From NCBI GenBank assembly GCA_028015205.1, contig CM051520.1, forward strand, positions 6,482,501 through 6,546,500: a stretch of 64,000 bases of DNA, given 5' to 3'. This stretch comes from Mytilisepta virgata. Its lineage: Eukaryota; Mollusca; Bivalvia; Mytilida; Mytilidae. The notes under the pieces were generated by a model that saw nothing but the letters and a program-made list of their open reading frames with translations, made no database searches and was not told the origin of the DNA. Within the stretch, counting starts at the first letter, position 1, and every line of letters begins with the position of its first letter. This document shows, piece by piece, positions 1 to 13,900 of the stretch. Made by a program: the position numbers and the translations under genes.

Positions 1-1
1 A

Positions 2-1072
2 TGGTTAATGAGCTTTAATCCAAACAAAACAGAAATCATGATCTTCTCGAACTCATATACCCCTAATCTGATCTTTTCGTTAAACGGGCAAGATATTCCA
101 ATAGTTACAACTCATAAACATTTGGGGGTTTCTTTTAGCAGTGATGCGAAATGGAATAACCATGTTGAAAATATTATTAGAAGTGTTACTAAACACATTT
201 ATGTTCTTCGTAAGTTAAAGTATCAAATAAATCGTGGAAATTTAGAAAAGCTGTATTTAGTTTATATAAGACCATTATTTGAGTATCCAAGCGAGGTTTG
301 GGATAACTGTGGGGTCATAAATGCAACAAAATTGGAGTGTTTGCAACTTGAAGCAGCACGAATAATAGCCGGCTTGCCGTCATTCACGAAGTCCGAAATT
401 ATTTATCAAGAAATTGGCTGGGAAAAACTCGAAACGAGACGAAACAGAAGAAAGTTGCAAATGTTTTATAATATAAAAAATAATTCTGCTCCTGATTATC
501 TTTGTAAACTTATTCCTCCAACAATTCAGAGCACAACTACATACCCCCTCCGTAACGGAGAAGATATCATTGTACCTTTTTGTAGGCTCTCTATTACCAG
601 CGGTTCATATATCCCTGCAACTAAAAGGCAATGGAATAATTTGGATTTAAACATAAGAAATGTCAATTCTATATCAGAATTTAAGAGAAAACTGAAAACC
701 ATTAATCAGGCTAATCTAATACCATCCTACTTCGCATTTGGACCTAGAAAACTAAATGTTATTTTAACTCAAATAAGGTGTCATGCTTCTTTTCTAAATC
801 AGGATCTCTTTAGAGTAAACATTGTGGCCAGTCCGTCCTGTAACTGCGGCGCTGCGGTTGAAAATGCACATCACTTCTTTTTTAAGTGTAATAAATATTC
901 AAACAGCAGAGCAGTATTGATTAATAACCTGACCTGGTTACCAGATACTTGCAGTATAAATACTGATCTTTTAACCAGAGGCAGTAATGAACTCACCATC
1001 GAACAAAATGAAATCATTTTTAAAAATGTATATGATTATATTAGAAAATCAAACAGATTCCTGTTCGTCTAA
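2..1072 (+). CDS. Reverse transcriptase, C-terminal part (partial at 5' end)
   Basis: This is the C-terminal portion of a non-LTR retrotransposon polymerase, which copies the element's RNA into DNA at a nicked target. The frame is open through the window edge: codons before the first ATG (position 8) read W-L-M-S-F-N-P-N-K-T, typical of the segment just after the RT catalytic YADD motif. H-L-G-V-S-F near residues 39-44 matches the conserved LGV/LGI block. The thumb-like segment L-Y-L-V-Y-I-R-P-L-F-E-Y follows. A Cys/His cluster C-N-C-G-A-A-V-E-N-A-H-H with a further Cys is near residues 278-294, as in many jockey/CR1 C-termini. The catalytic half lies outside the window. The frame is intact for 356 codons, suggesting fairly recent insertion. 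The family is not resolved beyond jockey/CR1-like. Confidence 0.8.
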   Translation, partial: WLMSFNPNKTEIMIFSNSYTPNLIFSLNGQDIPIVTTHKHLGVSFSSDAKWNNHVENIIRSVTKHIYVLRKLKYQINRGNLEKLYLVYIRPLFEYPSEVWDNCGVINATKLECLQLEAARIIAGLPSFTKSEIIYQEIGWEKLETRRNRRKLQMFYNIKNNSAPDYLCKLIPPTIQSTTTYPLRNGEDIIVPFCRLSITSGSYIPATKRQWNNLDLNIRNVNSISEFKRKLKTINQANLIPSYFAFGPRKLNVILTQIRCHASFLNQDLFRVNIVASPSCNCGAAVENAHHFFFKCNKYSNSRAVLINNLTWLPDTCSINTDLLTRGSNELTIEQNEIIFKNVYDYIRKSNRFLFV

Positions 1073-1084
1073 TTAACATCTGAT

Positions 1085-1245
1085 TCCACACTCTTCTCTC
1101 TCCTTCTCTCTCTTTCTCTCCCTCTCCCTCTCCTCTCTATTTCTCTTTCTCTATACCTCTCCTCCTCATCCCGTCCAATCATTGTAAACCATTGTAATTT
1201 TGTTATAATAAGCAGATTATATTAGTATATATATATATATATGTG
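1085..1245. repeat. CT-rich low-complexity tract and TA microsatellite
   Basis: Pyrimidine-rich ctctct/tccctc stretch followed by a short (TA)n run, in the 3' UTR of the retrotransposon fragment. Confidence 0.75.
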
Positions 1246-1689
1246 TACGTATGTAATGCATGCTCTACTATTGTTTTGTATGTTAATATATTAGGAGAAG
1301 ACTTCATAAGTATGATTTACTTGTGTCTGATCCTTTTGCTGTGTTTTATAGCAATAAAATATGTTTAAACTAAGGGTCAAAATCATGAACACATATTTGA
1401 AATTTAATAAAAACAGTATAAAAAACTTTGATATGAAAAATAAAGAGAAAGCTATCACTTGAAAATAAAGATTCTATGATTCCAATCTTAATGCTAGTGG
1501 TGTCAAAGGTACAAAATATACAAACTGTTGTGCACAACTGCAGAATTAAAGTTAAAAAAAAAACGTTTAAAGACATAGCTATACCCGAGCGAGATACTCC
1601 GTTGTTTTAAGGAATTACATTTTACAATTTGAATTTTTAAGTAACTGTTTCTATCAGCATTTGTAAGTTCTCAAGTATTTATTTTCCAG

Positions 1690-1971
1690 GTGATTCTTCC
1701 CACGGTATAGAATATGCCAAAAAAGGGAAAAGGGCAATTTTAAAATGTCCGTATGAAAATCCGAGTTGGTTTTCTGTTACGACACGAAAGGTGATTGCAA
1801 TTGGTAGTAATGTAAACCCAGAATTAAAGTTTTCCAACAGACTTTCTGTAACAAAACATTATGATCTAGTAATAAGCAATACAACATCCAGTGATTTTCA
1901 GACGTATAGATGTTCAGGAAGGGACAACGAGAGGATTATCCAGTCACGGGATATAATTCTTAGGCCAGTCG
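1690..1971 (+). CDS. Ig receptor exon a: Ig domain 1
   Basis: A 282-bp phase 1-1 exon. It encodes one Ig domain with B-strand Cys (L-K-C-P-Y), core Trp (P-S-W-F) and F-strand Y-R-C. The acceptor is attttccag and the donor is G|gtaagt. The phase 1-1 layout is usual for extracellular Ig cassettes. It is the first exon of this gene visible in the window. Confidence 0.85.
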
Positions 1972-4900
1972 GTAAGTTTAAATAGAGAATAGTACATGGT
2001 AAAATCTGTATCACGTGCTGTATCAACACGAGAAACCAATATCAGCCAGAGGGCCTTGGCCCGAGGGCTGATATTGGTCGAGGTTGATACAGCATGTGAT
2101 ACAGATTTTAACATGTATTATACACTTTATCATATATTTAAACAGAGGACTTTCCAAATTAAAGTCTACTGCTACAAATAAAATTGATTGGGGAAAATAT
2201 TTTGTGAAATAAAAAATTAAAAAAATAGGATGGGGGGGGGGGGGGGGGGGAGTTGAAAAAAAGTCAAATAATCGGGAAAAAATTTGAACATTTGTTTTTT
2301 TTTAAATTTAACCCCCCCCAAAAAAAATTTTTGCCCCCCCCCCAAAAAAAAAACAAATAGCAAAAAAAAAAAAAAAAAAAAAAATACAAAAAATACAAAA
2401 AAAAATGAAAAAAAGCTATGTGATAAAGGGTAAGCTATGTGATAAAGGGGTGTGATAAAGGGTAGACATGCGATAAAGGGGTGTGATAAAGGGTGCGCAT
2501 CAAAGTTGAGCGATACGGATTAAACAGCATGCTGTTTATCAAATATTCAAAACTACTGTATTTACTACTAAATATATGATAAATCAAAATAATACATTCG
2601 AATACATTTATTTTCCATCTTCTGGAACTACAATGTATGTGCTCATTTTCTATTTCTTTATATTGTTTAATTGTCCGAAAACAAGTAAATTCGTTGAGAA
2701 GAAAGGTCTATTAGAGGTTATTTGTCTATCATATCCTTATTCCTGACAAGACGACAAATAATGCTACTCAAATCTGTTTTGTTTTAAAGTTTGATTTCGT
2801 CTGATCCGTATGAAAATTCACGAACCATAAGAGGCTATTAAATGCTTAGACAGATTAATCTGTTTGAATACTCTTTTAGACTAAGATTAAATAAACCTTA
2901 GCTGAGATTGGATGTATACCTGTTTGTTTTAATTGTTTTGATTTTTGATGGTTGTGCTTATTAATTCATCATTATATCTTTAACCGGCTTTTCAATATTG
3001 TGATCTCGAGCACTGCTGAAGAGTTGTCAGTCAACGAAATGGCCATACAGTGAATCAAATTTATTTCGGTATTTTGTGATACGTTTTATTAATATCACTG
3101 GGTCTATGTCAATGCTGGTGGACTGTAAGCCCCCGAGGGCATTATCAGCCCAGTAGCCAGAATATTTGTCCTGGCATGATTCATTACTCAAATGACTAAA
3201 TTTTTCGTTCAAAATTTGACAAAAATTACAAGAAATTTCTAAGGCTCTTCCTTTTGATGCAGAGGTAACCCTTAGCTGAGTTTGAATAACTATTTGTTTT
3301 AATTGTTTTGATTTTTGATGGTTGTTATATCTTTAACCGATTTTCCAATATTTTGATCTCGAGCACTGCTGATGAGTTGTCAGTCAACGAAATGGCCACA
3401 CAGTGCATCAAATTTATTTCGGTATTTTGTGATACGTTTTATTAAAACCAGATACAAAGTATGAAGAGTGGAAATGCAGGTTGTTTCTTCAAATAGTTTG
3501 TTTTAGTCTGTTTAATGATTTGTCATGTGTGTGATAAAAATAAAGACGTAATCGCTGTGCATGGCAAATTAAAACCCACACAATATATATTATTTAATTT
3601 GCAATTTTCAACAACAAATGGAACATGCGTACATTTGTAATGAACACGAAAATTTAGTTTATCCCTTTAAATTTAATGTTATCTCTTGATATATATGTTG
3701 TGGTTTAATTTTGTTCAGTTTATCCATCAAACATGACGGTCATAGAGGAATCGGACCCTGGAGTTGTAAATGGAATACAGAATAGGAACATATCACTGAC
3801 TTGTGCTGTAGCTAGCGGTGACCCAGAGGAAGACTTGTCCTGGACGAGTAATGATGAAGTTCTAACTAGCGGTGGTCCGGGATATTTACGTTATACATTT
3901 ACACCACACCAATTTGATAATCTAAGAAACTTTACATGTATTGCAGAGAATACAAAGTATGGCTACTTCCTGTCATATTCAGTCGAACTACGTTTGATAT
4001 GTAAGTGCGTCAACATAGCGTATTATATTAACGTTACATTTTACATATGAATAAGTTCTTTACAGTTAATAGATAAAGTTTCATAATAAAGCACAGAACT
4101 CTAAGAGAAATGTCATAATCAAAGTCCAAAAGACTGGCAAGGTCGCGAGACACGCAAACACCCTGACCAACTGGAAAGCAACAGGCATACTCCTGACTTG
4201 GTGCAAGGCATTTTCAAATTATCTCTCTCTATAGCTAAACTGCACGTGTGCGCTAATTCTACATTGAGTCATACATGTACGATATTGGAAACTATTAACA
4301 TGCTATTAACATGCTTAACTTGGCATAAATATGGTTTCATCTTTAAAATATTTTTGAACTTAAAATAGGTTCGTAATTTCCCATGCTTGATGTTTGCATT
4401 GTCATGTATACTATTTTTCCAATAACACGTGTACCTGCTTATCAAAATATATCTAACAGTAGCAATACCAAAACTCTGAACCTGAACGTACGCCCCCACG
4501 TAAAAAAATAAAGACGTTATATTGGCTGTATTTGAAGAACTAGACATATAAGAAAGTGTCCCTAGAAGTAATATCAATAAAGAAATATTGTCAGTTTCGG
4601 AGGAAAATTGGCCATTTTCTCTGACATTACTAGTTTTTTAATACTCTTGACAGACACCCCCACTCCTACCTTTTTTTTGTCGCTCCACTCAGCAAACAAG
4701 TTTACACCCCCTTCTGGAAAACCTGAATCCGCAGCTGATGAAACTGCTTGTAAAAACAGGACACTCGATTAGACTTGTTTTATTAGGAAAGATCATTGCT
4801 TGTAATTTTGACGTACATTTGTAGTATATCTAGTCATATATTGATTATCTACCCCTGTTTACACCATTTGTGTAGTTAGGTACTTGTTGAGTTTTTTATT

Positions 4901-7900
4901 ATGGGGTTTCTATCGCCGTTTGTCTTATTTCTCCTACTCTTTTCTCTGTATTTATACATATTTGTTTAATCTGTTTCTTTTTTGCTTTTAATCTAAAGTT
5001 TGAAGTTTAATGCTGCTTTTAAATATTACATCTCATCCGCATACACTTCAATGATTGTGCTATGGAGTGCATAGTTGTTAAAATAAGTATCCATAATACC
5101 CATTTGGATTCACAATTTTAATGCAGATTTCCAATATTTCACAATAACCCAAACGTTGAATGATTCAAATGTCCAAACGTATACAGCAGATTCACGACAG
5201 ATCTTTGCGTCGGTCAGATACTCGTTGGTTGATTTGTATGTCATTGTTTGACCTCTCCTAATAAGCTATACTTTTAACACACATTGTGCATTTGCACGTA
5301 TCGAATCAGTGGTAATAATAAATATTCTATGATACATATAATAATATAATGATTTCATAAATCTTAATTAATATCTTTACAGTAACTCCCAGTGTCGCCG
5401 TATTTGCAAGTCCGAATTCGAGAATTATTGAAGGGTCAGAATTTGAATTAGAGTGTCAAAATGTTTCTGAGCATGTAAATTCATTTTCTTGGAAACGTGA
5501 TGGGGTTTTTCTTGTAAATGATACTCAGATTTTGAGGTTTAACGCCTCATCGTCGCATGGTGGCACCTACACATGTATTGGCAGGAACGATGCTGGTGAA
5601 GGGAGTGACGATATCCGTATTAATGTTCTGTGTAAGTTTCTAAATAGTTATACTTATGACAAGAGTATAAAAAGAATCCCAGATACTTAAGACGTGTAAT
5701 AATCTTTTTCTTGTTAAACATGAAAAACACAGAAATGTATTCAATAAGCACAAATTGAAAAATATCTACAATCACATATAGTTATTTGTTAGATATAAAG
5801 AATAGGTTAGGATTCATAATTTTTCTTTCTGCAATCAGTGTTGATCTAGCTATAATGTCTGTCTATTTATGTAAATTTGGGATCAGCATTCTATACATTT
5901 TGATGATATTTTATTTAAGATGATTGTTTTTTGTTACCTGTTCAAGCCATCGTCTGAATCTTACATAGTGAATTGTAATCCAGAAAAAGCGCATTTGGGA
6001 TAAGGAATTGAAGATCTGCATTTATTTTAATATTAATTCATTGATATATTTACCTTTTTAAGAAAGTATTAATCTGATTGTGTATTAATACTTTCATATT
6101 TGTTTAGGAAAACAGAAAATAGATAGAGTACTTGTTAGTATACAATTCTTTGAGGCCATTTCGATACACAAGTTGTGAACATGCTATCGATTTACAACTC
6201 TTCAGTTGTTCTCAAGACCTAATTTTTTGAAAATCAAAACACTAGGCCAAAACCTTGAGGGCCAACACAAAAATGCCAACCTGAATGTGTAAAGCCAAAA
6301 CCATATACAGCAATGCACGAAGGATATAAACCTTAGTTTTCACAAATATTTAAACTTTGTAACACTCAATTTTATGTATAAATTTCGCGCTAGCATCGAA
6401 ATACTAGCAACTGAGCTAGTCCACCAGGAGTGGTATCGACTGCGTGGTAAAAATATAATTCTTTGATACCAATTTTAATGCACAATATATGCACATTGGG
6501 TTGTTGAAAATATTTGAATGTCATTCTTTTTCAATTAGATCCCGTAAAAGTAGAAGCTACTGATATGATTATCTATGAGAGTGACAAACAGAAGAAAATC
6601 GTTTGCAAGGTTTCTGGAAATCCAGATCAATTTCATTTCGGAAAATGGACATATATTCCAGAATTTGATAATGAAAGTCGTTTCCTGGATTTAAATGGAA
6701 ACGGAACAATTACTTTTGAGGATTTTGATTATGAAGACGCCGGCATATATGTATGTAACGCAACAAACAAAATTGCAGATAGAAATGGCAACATTTGGCA
6801 AACTGGAAATATTAGTGTTGAATACAGAGGTATCAGTTATATTAACAATGTGAAAACATATTGCACAAATAATTTCCAATTTCATATTTCTTAATCTGTT
6901 GAAAAAAGGTAAATTTTGTTCATCATCTTTTTTTTGAGAGTTGTAAAGAAATTTCCTGTTGTCCATCAACACTTTACCAACGTGAGATGATTTTTAATAT
7001 ATCCCTTTAACAGGAAGTATTCCTGTTTCAATTAGTAATTTTATTTCAATGCGGATAAATCTAACCCGACTATTTTTTCTTCCCATGTTCGTTTGTTGTA
7101 TTTTTTTTTCTCTTTTAAACAGGAAAACCCCGACTTACAAGGGTAGACATGAGTATGGGAATTGGATATATTCGTAATACGTCCTCAATTACTGTAGATG
7201 TACTAAGTTCTCCAGAACCTTTAAAAATTGACTGGTTTGTTGGAAATGTGCCGCTGTCAAATGTCCGATTCCATCACACTTACAGCGCAACCATTGTGAG
7301 TGAAAAAAAACGGAACAGAACAATATATCTTAAAGGTTATAAATGCACCTTAACTATAAAGAAGACGAAACTGGAGGATTTTCAGAATTACACAATCAGA
7401 GTTAGTAATCAATTTGGTCATATGTCAGCAGTCATTCGTCTTCGTTATGCAGGTATGTTTGACAAAGACCGGACACTAATCCTAGCTACTAACGCCACCA
7501 AAACATGAAAAATTATATGATATGTTGCATGTACAGTGTATCTCAAGTAGTTTTCAAAGCATTGATACAATGTACATGTACAAGACCTCGTCTCAGAACA
7601 AACATTTAACAAACCTCAATATGTATTACGGTTCATACAATTGGAAATACTTGTCATGACTACGTCTATGTATTTTAAATCTTGTGTTACATCAAAATGT
7701 TATATCGAAGACTGTCAAACCATTTAATTGATTTTGAAATAATTTTTATAATCATAATTACAGGTCCCCCAGAAAAACCATCGGTAGTTACCCTGGCATC
7801 AACATTCCATAGCATATTTGTTGAATGGGAACCAGGTTTTGATGGAGGATATAACCAAATTTTCTGCGTTGAATACCGGGAACACACGAGCGGCTTTTGG

Positions 7901-10900
7901 ATTCAATTAACACCAACAGATGAACAGGATAATCAGTACATATACGGACTGAAACCAGATATCAAATACATATTGAGGTTGTATTCTTATAATTCTATGG
8001 GAAACAGTGGTGTTACCAAACAGTACGAAATACGGACAAAAGGTATTACATTTTTTGTTTACTGTACAACTCTTTGCGTTATTTACAATAACATTGTTTC
8101 ATATAAACACTTCAAAAAGCGGAGTAAATATCGGCAAGAGAATACCGAACGGACAAAACAGCCGGAAATGGCCACAAATTCGAAGTCCAAGGAAATGACA
8201 AAGTCAGGAGAACGGAACACAACAAGTGACGCCACAAGGATATATGTGTAACTAAAAGAATAAAAAACGTATAATAAACATCAGCACAGAAACTAAAGCA
8301 CTAGCAACGTGAACTCCAATAAAAAAAACGGAAGGGTAAGCATGTCCTGCTGCGTTAACGCACCCGTAAAATAATTGGTTATGTTATAGGAATGGGGAAC
8401 AAAAAGTAAATTAAATAAATAACATGCATTTTGTAAGATTCGTATTTCAAATAATTTATAAATGAGATAATAAACAACAGTTATTTGAACTGAATGCAAA
8501 GCTAAGTTTTGATCCTCCCCACACTTAAAAAACAATTCTAGGATATTATCATTGCCAACCTCATGCTTTTCTTATGAAATAAGCTCCCATTTCATTTTCC
8601 ATTTAAGGCATTTTGCAAAATTGTGGCATTGCTGTTTTGAAATGTTTGCATTTTTGAATTTGTTCTTCAACTTTTCGGGGCAAAACATGTTTTTAAACTA
8701 TATTTTTAATAATTCAATTATTGGGCTTGTAGGACTATCAATTCGAAGTTGTCATCATTTAGGCCATTACTTTCTCCTTAGAACTAGGTGGGCCAGACTG
8801 AAAGTTTGTGTAAAATTAGTATGAAGGGCCTCATATCAATGTTTTGGTGTCCTCTAATAATCACTTTGTCATTCTATCCTTCTGTTTATCAGCACTTTCT
8901 ATGTCGTACAGTAACTCAAATTTTCCTGGCACGATTCTTGCATTATTTGTAATTGGGTTGATCGAAGCTCCATTTTTGGACTAGTTAAGAGTATCTACAG
9001 TTAGTGCAATGACACGTGCTATAGCCAGACAACAGCCTCTTGACAAAACATGAAGATGACATCAAACTTGTTACCCAAATATAATATGGTATACACTTTT
9101 ACATTAATTTCGCGCCAGTATTCAAACAACAGAAATTGCGCTTTTATTACGTTTGTAGATTTTAATAAGTTTTCTTATAAAAATGAGAAAAAAACATATC
9201 TACTTGCAGTATTCAAAGTCAAATCATTAAAATTTTGTGTAACAGATTGAAAACCAAAATGACAGAACAAATTGTTAAAATCAGTATCGGTATCGACGTA
9301 TAAGTATTTAAATTATTACCATGTGCAAGTCCTCAGTTTTACACTTTTCTGGTAATTTCTTTAACACAGGAACATTTATTTGATCTTATTTTAGAAAGAC
9401 CGAATGGTAGATCCTCTGTGTTGTACGCTACTAGTATTGTTTCTGTTATCATGTTCAGTATATCCGGGATATTTATATGCTATTGGTGTTATTCAGAGAG
9501 AGGTAATCTACAGTAAGCTAAAGAGTGTACCCTTTCAACTATATAACAATACACGTCCTAACATATTTTTGTGCTCTGTATTGAAATATTTCTTTCAAAA
9601 TCTAATGTAGCATTTGGGAGTTTTAAACGAACATGCAGAATATAAAAATATATATGTGTATGTGTGTGCGTGTGTGCGTTATATGTATCTGGAGTTTGCA
9701 TTGTTTTGAACTGGAAAACTGTAGATAATCACTAGCTTAAAAAATATATACTATTACATGAATGAAGATCTAAATTATTTGTCCTACTGTTCCTTATTGA
9801 TTTCTCTGTTCTTTCAGGAAGGAACACTGGTGAAAATGATTGTCATTACAAGTAATGTATATTATGGTCTTTTAAGGCTCTATCTACAAAGGCTCATTCC
9901 CTGTTCACTCTTGAAAGGCTATCATACTAATAAAAAATATTTACATCAGTAATGCACGAAACTATACAAATGAAAGCAAAAGAAAAATAGATTTCATGAA
10001 AAAAATAATATCCATACGGATTACATGCCATCCCAAAGAATAATGACTCATTAATATATTATCTTACCATTACGTAAAATATATCAACTATTTATGATTA
10101 ATTTGAGATACAATATAAGGGTAACCTAAAATGTGAAGGAAAGGATATGATGGATGTCTTTTTGACATGAAATTCGTGACCAAAACTTACAACAAAGGGA
10201 CAACGCTTTTACTATTGCTCTTAATCTTAAACGCAAAGGTATAATGTTATTTTGTGCCTCATTTTCCATACATATGAGTGCGTTCTATATACCCAGAACT
10301 AATGTTTGTAATCAATCCATATGATATGTTTTGATACTTTAGGATTGACATAGAACCAGTTTATGAGGAAGTTGTGGAGATGGAAGAGATGCAGCAGCAG
10401 CAGAATCAAGGTACATGTAGAACTTGTAACTGATTTTAGTTCACGTATGATATTAGAACTACAGGGATCAATGAAGATTTCGTTATGGATATTCTATGAT
10501 ATCATACGGGAAATATTTATAAAATTGATGTACCGTTAAAATGGCAAACAACAAATGAATAAAACGTATGAAAGACAAACGCCGAATTAAACTAAATGCA
10601 AACAATAACAAAAAACAAAGATACAAGTTGAAATGGCCCAACGTTTCGGGAATTATGGCCTTGTTCACGAGCAGCTAGAAAAATAGATGTTGACTCTATG
10701 AACCTTGTATTATCTTTCATATGAGCAGTTTTGCAATATACATTTTTCTTTTAATTTTGATGCACAAATATGAACATTTCTTCGATTTACGACTAGGCAC
10801 GGAAGCTCAACCGCAGAGCTGCCTGGCACGTCCTTAGTGGTGGATAGGGAAGACTCTCTCGTTGGGGGTTGCCAGGTCATAATACGGCAAACCTGGCAGC

Positions 10901-13900
10901 GGACAATAGTTGGTAAACTGTTTAAAGAATGCCACGCTTTGCACGCTAAAGACCTCTTTCTGTAGTTTTCGAAAAAGAGAAGGCTAATGCCGCCACGGAA
11001 GTCCAAATTATCCGGCCCTACCAAACCATCCACCTTTAACAGCGGCAGTCAAAATCGGTTTCTCTGTGTCCAGTCCAACTCCTGTTTTATCCGTATTTGA
11101 TAAATTGTTGAACTGGTTCTCTTCATGAATAAGCATGAATAGTTGCCACTTGACGTTAACCAAACAACAATCAATCAATCAATCGAACAATCCTTTTACG
11201 ACTCATGCTCAAGGCCTAACTATTGAAAAAAGAACACTGAATAATTAAGAGAGTAGGCAAATTCTACAAGACCATACTCCAAATACACTAAATAAATTGA
11301 TTGATACTGATTTGATGCACAAGATGTGACAACTAGACAACAAAGACGCAACTAAAATAGTAAAGAAAAACTATAAAAAAATATTGGAACGAATACTACA
11401 AATTCTAATATCATATTAGAACTAAAGCACATGCAATTCGAACTAATTAAAAAACTGGAAGTAACATGGGTAAACATGAAGAAAATCAGGTAAAATCCGG
11501 TGAAGAATCCATTCCAGAGAGGAGTGAAACTGAAGATATCTATTATTAATTGATTGACACTTTATATCAGTCAGGTCGTGATGATGACCGTAAAAGTTGC
11601 TTAAGATATTAATAGAGTCTAGACATAACCCTGTCTTAGAAGTATATGTGACAGTAACTTCATTCTGTCAAGAGAGCTATCGTGTAAATCACATGCAAAA
11701 CAGTGAAGTAATATGCTATTGGCGTGGCCAAGGATGCAAGCACAGCAATAGCCCTTTCCAGAAACTCATTTCTGGTATCACGATTCTGACTCTAAAATTA
11801 TATAATTTGAAGCAAGTTATTTCCGTTACTTTACTTACTTCCATTTCCGGTGAACGAAACTTTTTCTAGCCCTAGTATGTACAACAATACAAATGAAAGC
11901 AAAAGAAACAAAGACTTTTCTAAATGATCCAAATGTATAATATGCCTATGTTCCTCGCTATTAATTGTGCACAGTAAACGCATAAGCCGTAAACTTTGGT
12001 ATTTTACTACTAATAAAGGGCAAGTTCACTACTGGAATGTTAAATCATCACATGTTCAATCATGAAATGTCAAGAGCCAAAACAACCCAAAACAAATTCC
12101 ATCTATAAGGACAAACTTATGCATGAGGGAGATTTTTACAACTTTGATATTTTTCTAACAGTAAATTTAAAGAATCAATTTCACGTTAGTATTGGTTGAT
12201 CGTATTTAATGTAGTCGTGGTGGAACTGTTAATTGGATATTCTTAGTTTATTTAGAATATATACTTTGAAATAGGAGACTGATCTGTAAGGCATGATTTC
12301 GTACATATACTTTAATTAAAATATCTCATCAAACGTGACACATTACTGCATTTTAACTACTTGTATTGAGCCATCAATGAAGAATGATATCTTTATCCTT
12401 GTAGAGCATATGATCAGTTTATGCTAATGGCTTTTTTAGGGTGTTCTAATTCGTTTTGGTTTACTGTGTTTTTATTTTTAAAAATCCTTTAGTTATATTT
12501 TCGTAGCATTTAGTTCTATTAAATGTTTTCACTAATTCGTTTCGTTTCCTGATTTGATCTTTTTGGTACACATCGCTGTTTTATTGCTGCCCAATCTATC
12601 CCAGTCCCTTAGTGTATAAAATTCCATATAAAAGCCAATAACGTATGATAACCAGTAAGTTGAAAGGTAGTTAGAAATGATGAAATTGTTTGTAGTGTCA
12701 CAATGCTCTTGTTTTGACTGTAAAACTAGCTGTTTCTCATAGCTGCTGGTCGGATATTGTCGCTCTATTAAACGAAATAGCCAGAAATAATATTTGTTTG
12801 TACAGTCGGGTCTAATAGTACATGTATTTGGTAATGGGGTTAAATTAAAATCGGCAATATTGGTGGCTGCCCAGTCTAAAAAAAAACTTCAGTTCATTGG
12901 AAGAATCCAACTTTAACCGAATTAAATGTACATAAATTGTCGTAATTGAGGTCCTTAATGTGAAATAATCTTACGATAGTCCAGAGCTCCTGTGGGATAT
13001 TTGCATTTACAGAAGAAAGTAGGATGGGAAAACCCGTTCATAACAAGATTGTTATAGAATTATCAATGTCCCGATAATAGGTCAACACCATAAATAACAA
13101 GACAGAAAGTGGCAAAATTACTGACATAAAGTCATACGATCTATACCTGTGTAGCCCTTGACATAAATTTTATTAAAATCAATTGGGATATGAATTTAAA
13201 TGTTAGTTTTGTATTTTAATAACTGGTGACTTGGTGCCAAACATATTAAGGTCCAAAATATAAAGATGAAATTTCAGTGTTTTAAATTCAATTTATTCCA
13301 ATCTATTGCTGTTTCACACCAGACACCTGACTATTTTAATATATGGTAGCTGGGTACTTTTCCAAAAATGTAAGGATCTGAGGTCTTTCAGGATATTTAA
13401 ATCAAAGATGGAATCGCAGTGTTTGAAATTCAATTATCCCAATCAATTGCGGTTTCATACTTTAATGCTTAGCAGTATGGTTGCTAGGTAATTTTATCAT
13501 AAATTGAAGGTCTGAGAGTCGTCCGGGATATTTACCAAAGATAGAATTGCTGTTTTTTAAATTCAATTATACCAAGCATTTGCTGTTTCACAGTACTTTA
13601 ATTAAAACTTGTAAGGAAATGTAGATGAGAAAGTATATTTTCCTTATATTTAATTTTCCAATAACTCTTAGAAAATCAATCTGTCGCAGATAATTTTTTA
13701 TCTGTCTGAGAGAATGCTTATATTAACCTTAGACATAAATTTCATTAAAGTCTTATGAAAAATGTAGACATGAGTGTTTACAAAGTCATTTTTCCATATT
13801 TTCACTATTTAAAGGGAATAACTGTTATAAAATTAATCTGTAGGTGCAGATTTTCGAATGTGTCCGAAAGAATTCTAATCTAAACCTTAGACATAAATTT

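Larger units (their letters stand above)
1..1365 (+). mobile_element. 3' end of a non-LTR retrotransposon (jockey/CR1-like)
   Basis: The window opens inside a non-LTR element. The RT reading frame stops at 1072 and is followed by a CT-rich stretch (about 1088-1160), a short TA run (about 1222-1242) and an AATAAA near 1352, a plausible 3' UTR. The element lies in the direction of the Ig receptor gene, upstream of its first visible exon, so it probably sits in an intron of that gene. The 3' boundary is approximate because I see no clear target duplication. Confidence 0.6.
2920..3446 (+). repeat. Direct repeat pair carrying the hammerhead motifs
   Basis: Positions about 2920-3092 and 3290-3446 are close copies, running from ttaattgttttgatttttga to gatacgttttatta. 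The first copy has an extra ~20 bp. The spacing resembles the tandem hammerhead tails of Penelope-like elements or retrozymes. Confidence 0.7.
1972..3718 (+). other. Intron with hairpin element, homopolymers and hammerhead-like direct repeat
   Basis: No exon is recognised here. It holds a ~125-bp hairpin (1993-2117), a poly-G/poly-A stretch (2230-2400), short tandem tgtgataaaggg repeats (2415-2492), and two direct copies of a hammerhead-containing segment (about 2920-3092 and 3290-3446). Confidence 0.7.

Noticed and set aside
1312..1368. Short frame with a signal-peptide-like hydrophobic run just before the first Ig exon
   Set aside because: It lies in the 3' UTR of the retrotransposon fragment, overlaps AATAAA and has no donor in phase 1.
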